Position numbers and translations under genes: made by a program. Of a stretch of 64,000 nt of DNA, positions 44,238-52,220 are shown in pieces. The DNA comes from Amycolatopsis alkalitolerans (lineage in GTDB: Bacteria > Actinomycetota > Actinomycetes > Mycobacteriales > Pseudonocardiaceae). The notes beneath the pieces were generated by a model. The model was given only the letters and a program-made list of their open reading frames with translations, did not search any database and was not told where the DNA came from. The first letter of the stretch is position 1, and every line of letters starts with the position of its first letter. The stretch lies in assembly GCF_006152065.1 (NCBI RefSeq), contig NZ_VDFW01000007.1, positions 124,001-188,000 on the forward strand, in the 5' to 3' direction.

Positions 44238-44405
44238 TCACCCGTGCTCGCGTTCTTCCTCGTCTTCGGGGCCGCCGACCTCACGCCACTGCTCGGCGAC
44301 GTCGCCCGGATCCGCCTCGGCGGGCACCTCCGGTTCGGCACCGCCTTCGAGATCCCGGCTCTGCTCCAGCAGGTCCTCGGCCGGTGTCTCGTCCGGTCCG
44401 GTCAT
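44238..44405 (-). CDS. Small acidic protein, 55 residues
   Basis: Reads MTGPDETPAEDLLEQS ... DPGDVAEQWREVGG ... EEREHG and ends at a TGA. Very acidic, with no membrane or signal part. Its ATG overlaps the stop of the preceding gene (TGATG on the minus strand), arguing that it is real and co-translated. Function unknown. Confidence 0.6.
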   Translation of the reverse strand: MTGPDETPAEDLLEQSRDLEGGAEPEVPAEADPGDVAEQWREVGGPEDEEEREHG

Positions 44406-44968
44406 CAGCTCACCCCCTTGCCCAGTTCGGCGACGGAGTTCCGTACGGCGCTCACCACGTCGGGGTGGCCGAGCGGGAGTGGCGCCGGGATGCGGTCGCG
44501 TTCGCCGCCGCTCGAGTGGGCGATCACGCGGACGTCCACTCCCGAGCGGGCCAGCGCTACGCGCCGCTGTTCACTGTCGGCTTCCCAGCGCTCGTCCGCG
44601 TCCGCGCCGTCACCGGCCTCGACGAATCCGGTCGCGCCCGGGTCCACCAGCAGCACCGAGCGGACGGCGGTGGGGTGCGCCTCGGCGAGCCGGAGCACTT
44701 CGTCGGCGATGGGGCCGCTGGTGAGCACGTGAACAGATTTCGCGGCCGCGTCGGCGAGGATCTCGTTGGCGGTGCCGAGGCCGCCCTCGACGGGGGTCCG
44801 GCACCACACGACGCGCCAGCTGTCCAGGTGTGCGCGCCAGGTGGCGGGAAGGCCGGCGTGCTTGGCCTCCCCGGCCGGATCGAGTACCAGCACGATCGGC
44901 CCGCCGAGGGTACCTTCGGTGACAACGGCGGGGCCGCCGGCGCGCATCGGGTCGGGGGAGTAGGTCAT
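44405..44968 (-). CDS. Hypothetical protein, degenerate alpha/beta-hydrolase-like
   Basis: 187 residues. GPIVLVLDPAGEAKHAGLP, WRVVWCRTPVEGG, SVHVLTSGPIADEVLRLAEAHP and RSVLLVDPGA suggest an alpha/beta hydrolase framework, but the nucleophile Ser elbow is not evident (TSGPIA replaces GxSxG). ATG 44968 is preceded by GGAG. Followed by the small acidic protein. Function unknown. Confidence 0.65.
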   Translation of the reverse strand: MTYSPDPMRAGGPAVVTEGTLGGPIVLVLDPAGEAKHAGLPATWRAHLDSWRVVWCRTPVEGGLGTANEILADAAAKSVHVLTSGPIADEVLRLAEAHPTAVRSVLLVDPGATGFVEAGDGADADERWEADSEQRRVALARSGVDVRVIAHSSGGERDRIPAPLPLGHPDVVSAVRNSVAELGKGVS

Positions 44969-45049
44969 CAACTGCTCCTTTCTCCGGTGCCCGGTTACCC
45001 CGGGCGAGCGCCCGCTAACCGGCTCCGCGACCTTGAGGAGGGGAAACCT

Positions 45050-45256
45050 ATGCGAGACAACGGGTTCACGGCGACCGCGACGTCGCACGAGGCCTTCGAC
45101 GACACGGCCGCGGTGCTCGACCAGCGGCGCCGCGCGGTGCGCGCGGTCGCCTCGGCGGCCGCGAACGCGGACGACTGCGCGCTGCTGCTCGACGCGCTCG
45201 GCCTCTCACCGGCCGAGGGAACGGCGACGGTGCCGGGGCCGCGCAGCGCGGACTGA
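45050..45256 (+). CDS. Small hypothetical protein, 68 residues
   Basis: Starts MRDNGFTATATSHEAFDD and ends in GTATVPGPRSAD. A central helix (DQRRRAVRAVASAAANADDCALLLDALGL, in parts) is Ala-rich. A very strong GAGGAGGGG lies six bases before the ATG, and a stem-loop follows the stop. Not recognised. Confidence 0.6.
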   Translation: MRDNGFTATATSHEAFDDTAAVLDQRRRAVRAVASAAANADDCALLLDALGLSPAEGTATVPGPRSAD

Positions 45257-45269
45257 GCGCGTGTGGCGT

Positions 45270-45295
45270 CGGTCACTTCGGTGGGAAAGTGACCG
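45270..45295 (+). terminator. Stem-loop after the small gene, before the peroxidase gene
   Basis: Perfect 9-bp arms (CGGTCACTT at 45270-45278, complement at 45287-45295), 8-base loop, no T-run. Likely a terminator or message-end structure. Confidence 0.5.
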
Positions 45296-45338
45296 GGGTG
45301 GGTCCGTACCGGCTGATCATCTGGTGAAGGATGGGCCC

Positions 45339-45824
45339 ATGACACTCGGCGAGATCTCGTTACGCGCGCTTTCCGGTGAACCGGCGACGCTCGGCGGCCT
45401 CGGGCGCAAGGCGCTGCTGGTGGTCAACGTCGCCTCGAAGTGCGGGCTGACGCCGCAGTACACGGCGCTCGAGCGGCTCCAGGAACGCTTCGGGGACAAG
45501 GGGTTTTCGGTCGCGGGGTTCCCGTGCAACCAGTTCGGCGGGCAGGAGCCGGGCACTTCGGAGGAGATCGCCGAGTTCTGCTCGGCCACCTACGGGGTCA
45601 CGTTCCCGATGTTCGAGAAGATCGATGTGAACGGCCCGGACCGGCATCCGCTCTACGCGGAACTGACCCAGGCGCCCGACGCCGAGGGCGCGGCGGGGGA
45701 TATCCAGTGGAACTTCGAGAAGTTCCTGGTCAGCGGAGGCGGGAAGATCCTCGCGCGCTTCCGGCCGCGGACCGAGCCCGAGTCGGCCGAGGTCGTCGCC
45801 GCGATCGAGGCCGCGCTCGCCTGA
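45339..45824 (+). CDS. Glutathione peroxidase family protein
   Basis: 161-residue thiol peroxidase. Catalytic Cys35 in NVASKCGLTPQ (Cys rather than Sec), Gln in FPCNQFGGQEPG and Trp in IQWNFEKFLV make the tetrad; the Cys in FPCNQ may resolve the disulfide, so thioredoxin is the probable reductant. ATG 45339 after AAGGA. Cytoplasmic. Confidence 0.93.
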   Translation: MTLGEISLRALSGEPATLGGLGRKALLVVNVASKCGLTPQYTALERLQERFGDKGFSVAGFPCNQFGGQEPGTSEEIAEFCSATYGVTFPMFEKIDVNGPDRHPLYAELTQAPDAEGAAGDIQWNFEKFLVSGGGKILARFRPRTEPESAEVVAAIEAALA

Positions 45825-45904
45825 CGGGCGGGATCCGATGCCGTGGAGGTCGGAGCAGATCGGGGCAGCCACGAGAGATCCAGGCCCCCGAACCCCGCCG
45901 CGGC

Positions 45905-45926
45905 GACCAAGCCTCACACCTTGGTC
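45905..45926. terminator. Stem-loop between convergent genes
   Basis: GACCAAG (45905-45911) and CTTGGTC (45920-45926) flank an 8-base loop between the ends of the peroxidase and MarR genes. A second weak A/T hairpin with a T-run on the minus strand (near 45945-45962) may end the MarR message. Confidence 0.5.
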
Positions 45927-45963
45927 TTCCGATCCCCGTACCGAGAAAAAATCAAAGATTTGA

Positions 45964-46503
45964 CTAAAAGCGGCGCTTTGCGTCGTTCGCCGCGGAACTC
46001 GCCGTCAGCTTCTCCAGCAGCCCGATGAGGATCGTGCGCTCGGGCTTGGACAGCGCGTTGGCCCACGCCTGCTCGCGCTCGTTGTGCGCCTGGTACGCGC
46101 TGGTGATCGCCTCGTGGCCGGCATCGGTCAGTGTCAGGAGCACCGCGCGACGGTCGTGCTCGGCCTGCCGGCGCGACACGAGCCCGTCCCGCTCGAGCGT
46201 GTTCACCAGTGCCGACACCGCGGCCCGGCTCATCCCCGACAGCCGCGCCACCCGCTTCGCTTCCAGCGGCCCGGCCAGCCACAGCACGAACAGCACCCGG
46301 AACCCGCCCCAGCTGAAGCCGCGCGGCCGGTGCACCGTCGACTCCCAGTCGTAGACCAGCGCGCTGGTCAACCGGTGCAGGGTCAGGCCGAGGCGCATCG
46401 CGACCGGATCGACCTCGGGTAGTTCCGCCGTCGTCTTCGAAATCGCGTAGTCGACGAAGGTCAGGTAGTCGAGATCGTCGGTGGTGGCCGGTTCGGCTGG
46501 CAT
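45964..46503 (-). CDS. MarR-family transcriptional regulator
   Basis: 179 residues. Winged helix: LFVLWLAGPLEAKRVARLSGMSRAAVSALVNTLERDGLVSRR with wing HDRRAVLLTLTDAG. Divergent from the MBL-fold/monooxygenase pair, with a perfect dyad between them, so it likely represses those genes in response to an aromatic compound (inference). Confidence 0.9.
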   Translation of the reverse strand: MPAEPATTDDLDYLTFVDYAISKTTAELPEVDPVAMRLGLTLHRLTSALVYDWESTVHRPRGFSWGGFRVLFVLWLAGPLEAKRVARLSGMSRAAVSALVNTLERDGLVSRRQAEHDRRAVLLTLTDAGHEAITSAYQAHNEREQAWANALSKPERTILIGLLEKLTASSAANDAKRRF

Positions 46504-46561
46504 GCCACCAGGCTAGCGACGCGTAGGCTTCCGTTATGGCGTGACCCGCGTTACTCTCCGA

Positions 46562-46579
46562 TAGTAAAGACTTTTACTA
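46562..46579. promoter_or_regulatory. MarR operator before the MBL-fold gene
   Basis: Perfect dyad TAGTAAA - GACT - TTTACTA, 18 bp, lying 19 bp before the MBL-fold start codon and 58 bp from the MarR start. Confidence 0.7.
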
Positions 46580-46597
46580 CGTTGGAGGTGGGACATC

Positions 46598-47560
46598 GTG
46601 GCTCAGAAGGCTTTCGCGTCCTCGGCGGATCTGGGGGAGAAGGAGCAGACCCTCGAAGTGCTCGACGACGGGGTGTACGCGCTGACGGCCGAGGGCGACC
46701 CGAACATCGGCGCCATCGAGGGCGAGGACTTCGTGGTCTGCTTCGAAGCACTGGCGACCCCGGTCGCGGCCGGCGACTGGCTCGCCAAACTCCGCGAACA
46801 CACCGACAAGCCGGTGCGCTATCTCGTGCTGTCGCACTACCACGCCGTCCGGGTGCTGGGCGCATCGGCGTTCGACGCCGAGGTGATCGTCGCCCACGAA
46901 AACACCCGGGCGCTGGTCGCCGAGCGCGGCAAAGAGGACTGGGAAAGCGAGTTCGGCCGGATGCCGCGCCTGGCCAAGGCGGCCGAGTCGGTGCCGGGGC
47001 TGACCTGGCCCACCCTGACCTTCTCCGACCGGCTCACCATCGACCTCGGCGGGGACCGGGGCGATCTCGTGCTCCAGTACTGCGGCCGCGGCCACACCGA
47101 GGGAGACATCGTCGCCTGGCTGCCCCGCCAGAAGATCCTCTACGCCGGTGACCTCGTGGAGGCGGAAGCGGCCCTCTACACCGGCGACGCCTTCCACCGC
47201 GAGTGGTCCTCGTCCACTTTGGACAACGTGCGCGCGCTGGGCGCGGAATCGCTGATCGGCGGGCGTGGCGGTGTGAGCAAGGGGCGTGACGCGGTCGAGG
47301 CCGCCATCGAGCAGACCCGCGAGTTCCTGCGCGTGATGATCCGGGAAGTCGGCGCCGTCCAGGAGGCCGGAGGCACGCTCAAGGAGGCCTTCGAACGCAC
47401 CCACGCCGCCCTCGCTCCGCGCTACGGCAGGTGGCCGATCTTCGAGCACTGCCTGCCGTTCGACGTCTCCCGCCTGTGGGACGAACTGTCCGGTATCGAG
47501 CGGCCGGTCGTCTGGACCGCCGAGCGGGACCGCGAGGTCTGGGACCAGTTGCAGTCATGA
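46598..47560 (+). CDS. MBL-fold metallo-hydrolase with incomplete metal motif
   Basis: 320 residues, metallo-beta-lactamase fold. The usual HxHxDH motif reads SHYHAVRVLG, keeping two His but losing the Asp-His pair; further ligands are seen in GRGHTEGDIVAWLP and YAGDLVEAE. So perhaps a single metal, or an altered activity. GTG 46598 follows GGAGGTGGG. Its stop overlaps the monooxygenase start by ATGA, so the two enzymes act in one pathway, possibly lactone or ester hydrolysis after ring hydroxylation. Confidence 0.85.
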   Translation: MAQKAFASSADLGEKEQTLEVLDDGVYALTAEGDPNIGAIEGEDFVVCFEALATPVAAGDWLAKLREHTDKPVRYLVLSHYHAVRVLGASAFDAEVIVAHENTRALVAERGKEDWESEFGRMPRLAKAAESVPGLTWPTLTFSDRLTIDLGGDRGDLVLQYCGRGHTEGDIVAWLPRQKILYAGDLVEAEAALYTGDAFHREWSSSTLDNVRALGAESLIGGRGGVSKGRDAVEAAIEQTREFLRVMIREVGAVQEAGGTLKEAFERTHAALAPRYGRWPIFEHCLPFDVSRLWDELSGIERPVVWTAERDREVWDQLQS

Positions 47561-49083
47561 TGCCCGTGGTCGTCATCGGCAACGGCCCGGTCGGGCAGAC
47601 CACGGCCCTGTTGCTCGCCCGCTGGGGCGTGCCGGTGGTGCTGCTCGACGGCCGCGAGGAGCGGGATCCGGTCGGCTCCAAAGCCATCTGCCAGCAGCGC
47701 GACGTGCTCGACATCTGGGAGGCGGTGGGCGCCGGCCGCCGCATCGCCGACGAGGGCGTCACCTGGACGACGGCGCGCACCTACTACCGGAACAAAGAGT
47801 TGTTCTCCTACGCGCTCGGGGACGCCGGGCGCTCTTCGTTCCCGCCGTTCGTCAACATCTCCCAGGCCCGGACCGAGCAGATCCTCGACGAGCGGATCGC
47901 CCGCGAGGCACTGATCGACGTGCGCTGGGGCCATCAGGTCGTCGGGCTGCGGCAGGACGCGAACGGGGTGACGGTGCGCTGCGCGGGTGGGCAGGAGGTC
48001 CGTGGCGCGTACGCCGTCGCCTGTGCCGGGGCGCGCGGCGACGAGATCCGGCGGATGCTCGGGGTCTCCTTCGGCGGGCACTCGTTCGACGACCGGTTTC
48101 TCATCTGCGACATCCGCGCCGACCTGCCCGGCTGGGCGCACGAGCGGCGCTTCCACTTCGACCCGTCGTGGAACCCGGGCCGTCAGGTGCTCATCCACCC
48201 GTGCCCGGACTCGACCTTCCGCATCGACTGGCAGGTGCCGGGCGGCTACGACGTGGCGGCCGAGGAGGCGAGCGGAGCGCTCGACCGCCGGATCCGCGCC
48301 ATCATCGGGGAGGCACCGTACGAGATCGCGTGGAAGTCGGTGTACCGCTTCCAGTCCCGGGTGGTGGACCGGATGCGCGCCGGCCGGGTGCTGCTCGCCG
48401 GGGACTGCGCGCATCTCGTGGCCCCGTTCGGCGCCCGCGGCCTCAACTCGGGCGTCGGCGACGCGGAGAACGCGGCCTGGAAACTCGCCTACGTGCTGCG
48501 CGGCGAGGCGGGGGAGGACCTGCTCGAGTCCTATCACGAGGAGCGGCACGCGGCGGCACTGGAGAACCTCGAGGTCACCACGGCGACGATGGATTTCCTG
48601 GTGCCGCAGGACGAGAAGCAGCGCAAGACCCGGCTGCGCGTGCTGTCGGCGGCTGCGGCTGACCCCGCGATGGCGGCCCGGGTCGACTCGGGCCGGCTCT
48701 CGGAACCGTTCTGGTACGACACGTCCTCGCTGACGACACCGGACCCGGCGCGGCCGTTCGCCGGACGCCCGCCACGCGGGCAGGTCCCCGCGACCGGGCC
48801 GGGCATCCTGCTCCCCGACGTTCCGGTGTCCACTGTGGACAACCGACGGTTGCGGGAACTGGCCAGGGACGGGTTCCTCGTGCTCGCCGTGCCGGGCACC
48901 GACGTGACCGGGCTCGGCGTGCCCGCCCTGTCGCTGGCCGAGATCGAGGAGTTCGGCGCCAGACCGGGGGAACTGTGGCTCATCCGCCCGGACGCCTATG
49001 TCGCCGCCGTCGTCACCGAGCGCGCCGCGCTCGGCGAGGCACTGCAGCGGGCGCTCGGCCGCGTTGTCATCCCGCAGCGCTGA
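47557..49083 (+). CDS. FAD-dependent aromatic-ring monooxygenase (class A, MhpA-like)
   Basis: 508 residues. FAD site GNGPVGQTTALLLA at the N-terminus, the DG-type segment CAGARGDEIRRML, the second FAD motif LLAGDCAHLVAPFGARGLNSGVGDAEN, and a C-terminal thioredoxin-like domain of about 110 residues. Hydroxylates an aromatic compound with NAD(P)H and oxygen. Starts at ATG 47557 overlapping the MBL gene stop; a second in-frame ATG follows directly. Confidence 0.9.
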   Translation: MMPVVVIGNGPVGQTTALLLARWGVPVVLLDGREERDPVGSKAICQQRDVLDIWEAVGAGRRIADEGVTWTTARTYYRNKELFSYALGDAGRSSFPPFVNISQARTEQILDERIAREALIDVRWGHQVVGLRQDANGVTVRCAGGQEVRGAYAVACAGARGDEIRRMLGVSFGGHSFDDRFLICDIRADLPGWAHERRFHFDPSWNPGRQVLIHPCPDSTFRIDWQVPGGYDVAAEEASGALDRRIRAIIGEAPYEIAWKSVYRFQSRVVDRMRAGRVLLAGDCAHLVAPFGARGLNSGVGDAENAAWKLAYVLRGEAGEDLLESYHEERHAAALENLEVTTATMDFLVPQDEKQRKTRLRVLSAAAADPAMAARVDSGRLSEPFWYDTSSLTTPDPARPFAGRPPRGQVPATGPGILLPDVPVSTVDNRRLRELARDGFLVLAVPGTDVTGLGVPALSLAEIEEFGARPGELWLIRPDAYVAAVVTERAALGEALQRALGRVVIPQR

Positions 49084-49255
49084 GCGCGGCCAGCGGGCAT
49101 GCGCGCCACCGGCCGGCGCGGACACCAAGTTCGCGTCGCTCGCGCTGCCGACCGAGACCTCGCCGAGCTGCACCCGAGCCCGCCGCCGGCCTCGCGTGCG
49201 AGGCCCAACAGGCGGATATCATCGGTACTCGCCTGTACCCCCACTTTGGCAACGG

Positions 49256-49292
49256 AGGCCTTTTCCTCCCCGAGCCCACCTTGAAAAGGCCT
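49256..49292 (+). promoter_or_regulatory. Stem-loop masking the antiporter ribosome site
   Basis: Perfect 10-bp arms (AGGCCTTTTC at 49256-49265, complement at 49283-49292) with a 17-base loop. The right arm holds AAAAGG, the only Shine-Dalgarno-like sequence, ending 2 bases before the ATG at 49294. When folded it would hide the ribosome site. Confidence 0.5.
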
Positions 49293-49293
49293 G

Positions 49294-51144
49294 ATGCAGC
49301 TAGCCACCGAAATCGTCAGCCTCGTCGCCGTGGTCCTGGTGGTCACCGGGATCGCCCGCCGGCTGGACTGGTCGCCGCCGCTCCTGCTCGTCGTGGTCGG
49401 CGTCGGCGCGTCGTTCGTCCCCGGCGTCCCCGAATTCCAGCTCGACCCCGAACTCGTGCTCGTCGGCCTGCTCCCGCCGCTGCTGTACGCGACCGCGCTG
49501 CGCACGTCGCTCGTGGACATCCGCGTCAACCGCGCCCCGATCGCACTGCTGTCGGTCGGGCTCGTCATCTTCACCACGCTGACGGTGGGGGTGGTGACCT
49601 GGCTCGTCGTGCCCGGCCTGCCGCTCGCCGCCGGGTTCGCGCTCGGGGCCGTCGTCGCGCCGCCGGACGCGGTCGCCGCGAGCGCCGTCGCACGCCGGGT
49701 CGGCATGCCGCGGCGGGTGGTGCGGATCCTCGAGGGGGAGAGCCTGCTCAACGACGCGGCCGCGCTGGTCGCGCTGCGCACGGCGATCGCCGCGATCTCC
49801 GGTTCGGTCGCGCTGTGGGAGGCCGGCCTGGACTTCCTGCTCGCCGCGGTCGGCGGCGCGGTGGTCGGCTGGCTGATCGGCTGGGGCGCCGGGCAGTTGC
49901 GCAAACGGCTGCGGGATCCGGTACTCGACACGGCGTGGTCGTTCGTGGTGCCCTTCGTCGCGTACCTTCCGGCCGAGGAGATCCACGGCTCCGGGGTGCT
50001 CGCGGTCGTGGTCGCGGGCCTGGTCATCAGCCAGCAGACGCCGCGGCTGCTGTCCGGGCCGTCGCGGCTGGCGAGCCGGCTCAACTGGCGCACCATCCAG
50101 TTCCTGCTGGAGAACCTGGTCTTCCTGCTGATCGGCTTGCAGCTGCGGCGGATCGTGACCGAGGTGGCCGACAGCAACCTGTCCGGCTGGGCGATCGCCG
50201 GGATCTGCCTCGCGGTGCTGGGCGTGACGATCGCCAGCCGCATCGCCTGGGTGTTCGCGGCGGCGACCCGGCGGGTGCTGCCCGCCTGGGCGCTGCCATG
50301 GCGGTATTCGGCGGCGATCGCGTGGGCCGGGATGCGCGGGGTGGTCACCCTCGCCGCCGCGTTCGTGCTGCCCGCGGGCACGCCACAGCGCGGGGTGCTC
50401 GTCCTCGCCGCGTTCGTCGTCGTGGCCGGCACTCTGCTGCTGCAGGGCACCACGCTGCCCAAGCTGGTCCGGCGGCTCGACCTGCCCGCCCCGGACCCGG
50501 GCGAGGACGCGCTGCAGAAGGCCGCGCTGCTGCACGACATGACGCAGGCCGGGCTCGCGCGGCTGAAGCAGGTGCAGAGCGCCGAGGACCCGCCCGACGT
50601 GATCGCCCGGCTCGAAGACAAGCAGACCTACCGCTCGGACTCGGCGTGGGAGCGGCTCGGCACCGGCAGCGACCTGCACGAGACGCCGAGTGCGGCGTAC
50701 CGGCGGCTGCGCATGGCGATGCTCGAAGCCGAACGGGAGGTCCTGCTGACCGCCCGCGACCGCGCCACGGTCGACGACGAGGTCCTGCGGTCCGTGCTGG
50801 ACCAGATGGACGTCGAGGAGTCGATCCTGGGGCCGGGCGAGACCGTGGTCCGCGCGACCGGCCGCGAGCTGCGCACCCCGGAGGCCACCGCCGGTACCTG
50901 CGCCCATCTCGCCGACCCTGGCGAGGCCACCTCCGACGCGGCCGGCTGCGAGGACTGCGTGCGCGAGGGCTCGACGTGGGTGCACCTGCGACTGTGCCTG
51001 ACCTGCGGGCACGTCGGCTGCTGCGATTCGTCCGAGCGGCGCCACGCCACCCGGCACTACCACGAGACCCAGCATCCGGTGATCCGCAGTTACGAGCCCG
51101 GCGAGGACTGGCGCTGGTGCTTCATCGACCGCACGGTGGGCTGA
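49294..51144 (+). CDS. CPA1-type Na+/H+ antiporter with C-terminal UBP zinc finger
   Basis: 616 residues. About 12 membrane segments over residues 1-400, with GAVVAPPDAVAASAVARR and the ion-binding EGESLLNDAAALV (Asn-Asp). A helical linker (about 405-530) leads to a UBP-type zinc finger (CAHL ... CEDC ... CLTCGHVGCCDSSERRHATRHYHETQHPV ... WRWCFID, in segments). The finger fold is known for binding ubiquitin C-termini in eukaryotes; its partner here is unknown. Cytoplasmic tail, presumably regulatory. Confidence 0.9.
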   Translation: MQLATEIVSLVAVVLVVTGIARRLDWSPPLLLVVVGVGASFVPGVPEFQLDPELVLVGLLPPLLYATALRTSLVDIRVNRAPIALLSVGLVIFTTLTVGVVTWLVVPGLPLAAGFALGAVVAPPDAVAASAVARRVGMPRRVVRILEGESLLNDAAALVALRTAIAAISGSVALWEAGLDFLLAAVGGAVVGWLIGWGAGQLRKRLRDPVLDTAWSFVVPFVAYLPAEEIHGSGVLAVVVAGLVISQQTPRLLSGPSRLASRLNWRTIQFLLENLVFLLIGLQLRRIVTEVADSNLSGWAIAGICLAVLGVTIASRIAWVFAAATRRVLPAWALPWRYSAAIAWAGMRGVVTLAAAFVLPAGTPQRGVLVLAAFVVVAGTLLLQGTTLPKLVRRLDLPAPDPGEDALQKAALLHDMTQAGLARLKQVQSAEDPPDVIARLEDKQTYRSDSAWERLGTGSDLHETPSAAYRRLRMAMLEAEREVLLTARDRATVDDEVLRSVLDQMDVEESILGPGETVVRATGRELRTPEATAGTCAHLADPGEATSDAAGCEDCVREGSTWVHLRLCLTCGHVGCCDSSERRHATRHYHETQHPVIRSYEPGEDWRWCFIDRTVG

Positions 51145-51187
51145 GCGACCGCGGTCAACCTTTCAAGGGCGGGCGTAGCTTCTGGCT

Positions 51188-52195
51188 ATGACGGAGGAAG
51201 GCAGCGGGTGGGGCGGCGAGCTGTGGGCCGCCGCCGATCTGGTGACGCCGATGGCGATCCGCGTGGCGGCGACCCTGCGGTTGGCCGACCACATCGCCGC
51301 CGGCCGGCATACGGTCGAAGCGCTGGCCGTGGCGGTGGACGCCGATCAGGACGCGCTGGGCCGGGTGCTGGAGCACCTGGTGACCGCCGGTGTGCTGGTT
51401 CGTGCGGGCGCGGGCGCCTACGGGCTGACCGGGCTGGGCGAGCAGTTGCGTGAGGACGATCCGCCGGGAATGCGGGCCTGGCTCGATCTGGAGGGGTCCA
51501 TCGGGCGCGCCGATCTGTGCTTCGTCGAGCTCCTGCACACCGTCCGGACCGGCGACGCGGCGTTCCCGCGGCACTTCGGCCGGTCCTATTGGGACGACCT
51601 GTCGGCTGACGCGGGGCGCGCGGCGTCGTTCGACGCGCTGATGGGGGCACGGCTGGCGGCGGACGCGCCCGCGATCGCCGTCGCCTACCCCTGGGGCGAA
51701 CTGGGGCACGTGGTCGATGTGGGTGGCGGCGACGCCAGCCTGCTGATCGAGATCCTTCGCGCCCATGACGACCTGCGCGGGACGGTGCTCGACCTGCCCG
51801 GCCCGGCCGGCCGCGCCGGGCGTGCGATCGCCGCGGCCGGTCTCGGGCACCGTGCTGGCGCCCAAGCGGGCAGTTTCTTCGACGCGCTTCCCGCCGGAGC
51901 GGGCGGTTACGTGCTCTCGGGCATCCTCCACGACTGGCCGGACGAGGACGCGCTGCGCATCCTGCGGCGGTGTGCGGAAGCGGCGGCGGGGACCGGAAAA
52001 GTGCTCGTCGTGGACCACCTGCGCGACGCCGGGGGCGTCGACCCGAGCACCGAGGGGGACCTGCGCATGCTGTGCTACGTCCGCGGCCGGGAACGCACCC
52101 TCGGCCAGCTGGGTGAGCTGGCCCGGGCGGCCGGTCTCCGGATCGGCCCGACGCGGCCGGGCGGCTCGCGGCTGATCGCCGAGCTGCGCGTTTGA
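51188..52195 (+). CDS. SAM-dependent O-methyltransferase family protein
   Basis: 335 residues, family-2 methyltransferase architecture. N-terminal winged-helix dimerisation domain (ADHIAAGRHTVEALAVAVDADQDAL, in parts), then the SAM site VVDVGGGDASLLIEIL, LPGPAGRAGRA, and the HDWPDEDALRILR segment with the catalytic His. No biosynthetic genes are adjacent, so the substrate is open. Confidence 0.9.
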   Translation: MTEEGSGWGGELWAAADLVTPMAIRVAATLRLADHIAAGRHTVEALAVAVDADQDALGRVLEHLVTAGVLVRAGAGAYGLTGLGEQLREDDPPGMRAWLDLEGSIGRADLCFVELLHTVRTGDAAFPRHFGRSYWDDLSADAGRAASFDALMGARLAADAPAIAVAYPWGELGHVVDVGGGDASLLIEILRAHDDLRGTVLDLPGPAGRAGRAIAAAGLGHRAGAQAGSFFDALPAGAGGYVLSGILHDWPDEDALRILRRCAEAAAGTGKVLVVDHLRDAGGVDPSTEGDLRMLCYVRGRERTLGQLGELARAAGLRIGPTRPGGSRLIAELRV

Positions 52196-52220
52196 CAGGT
52201 TCTCGAACACGTGTTCGACT

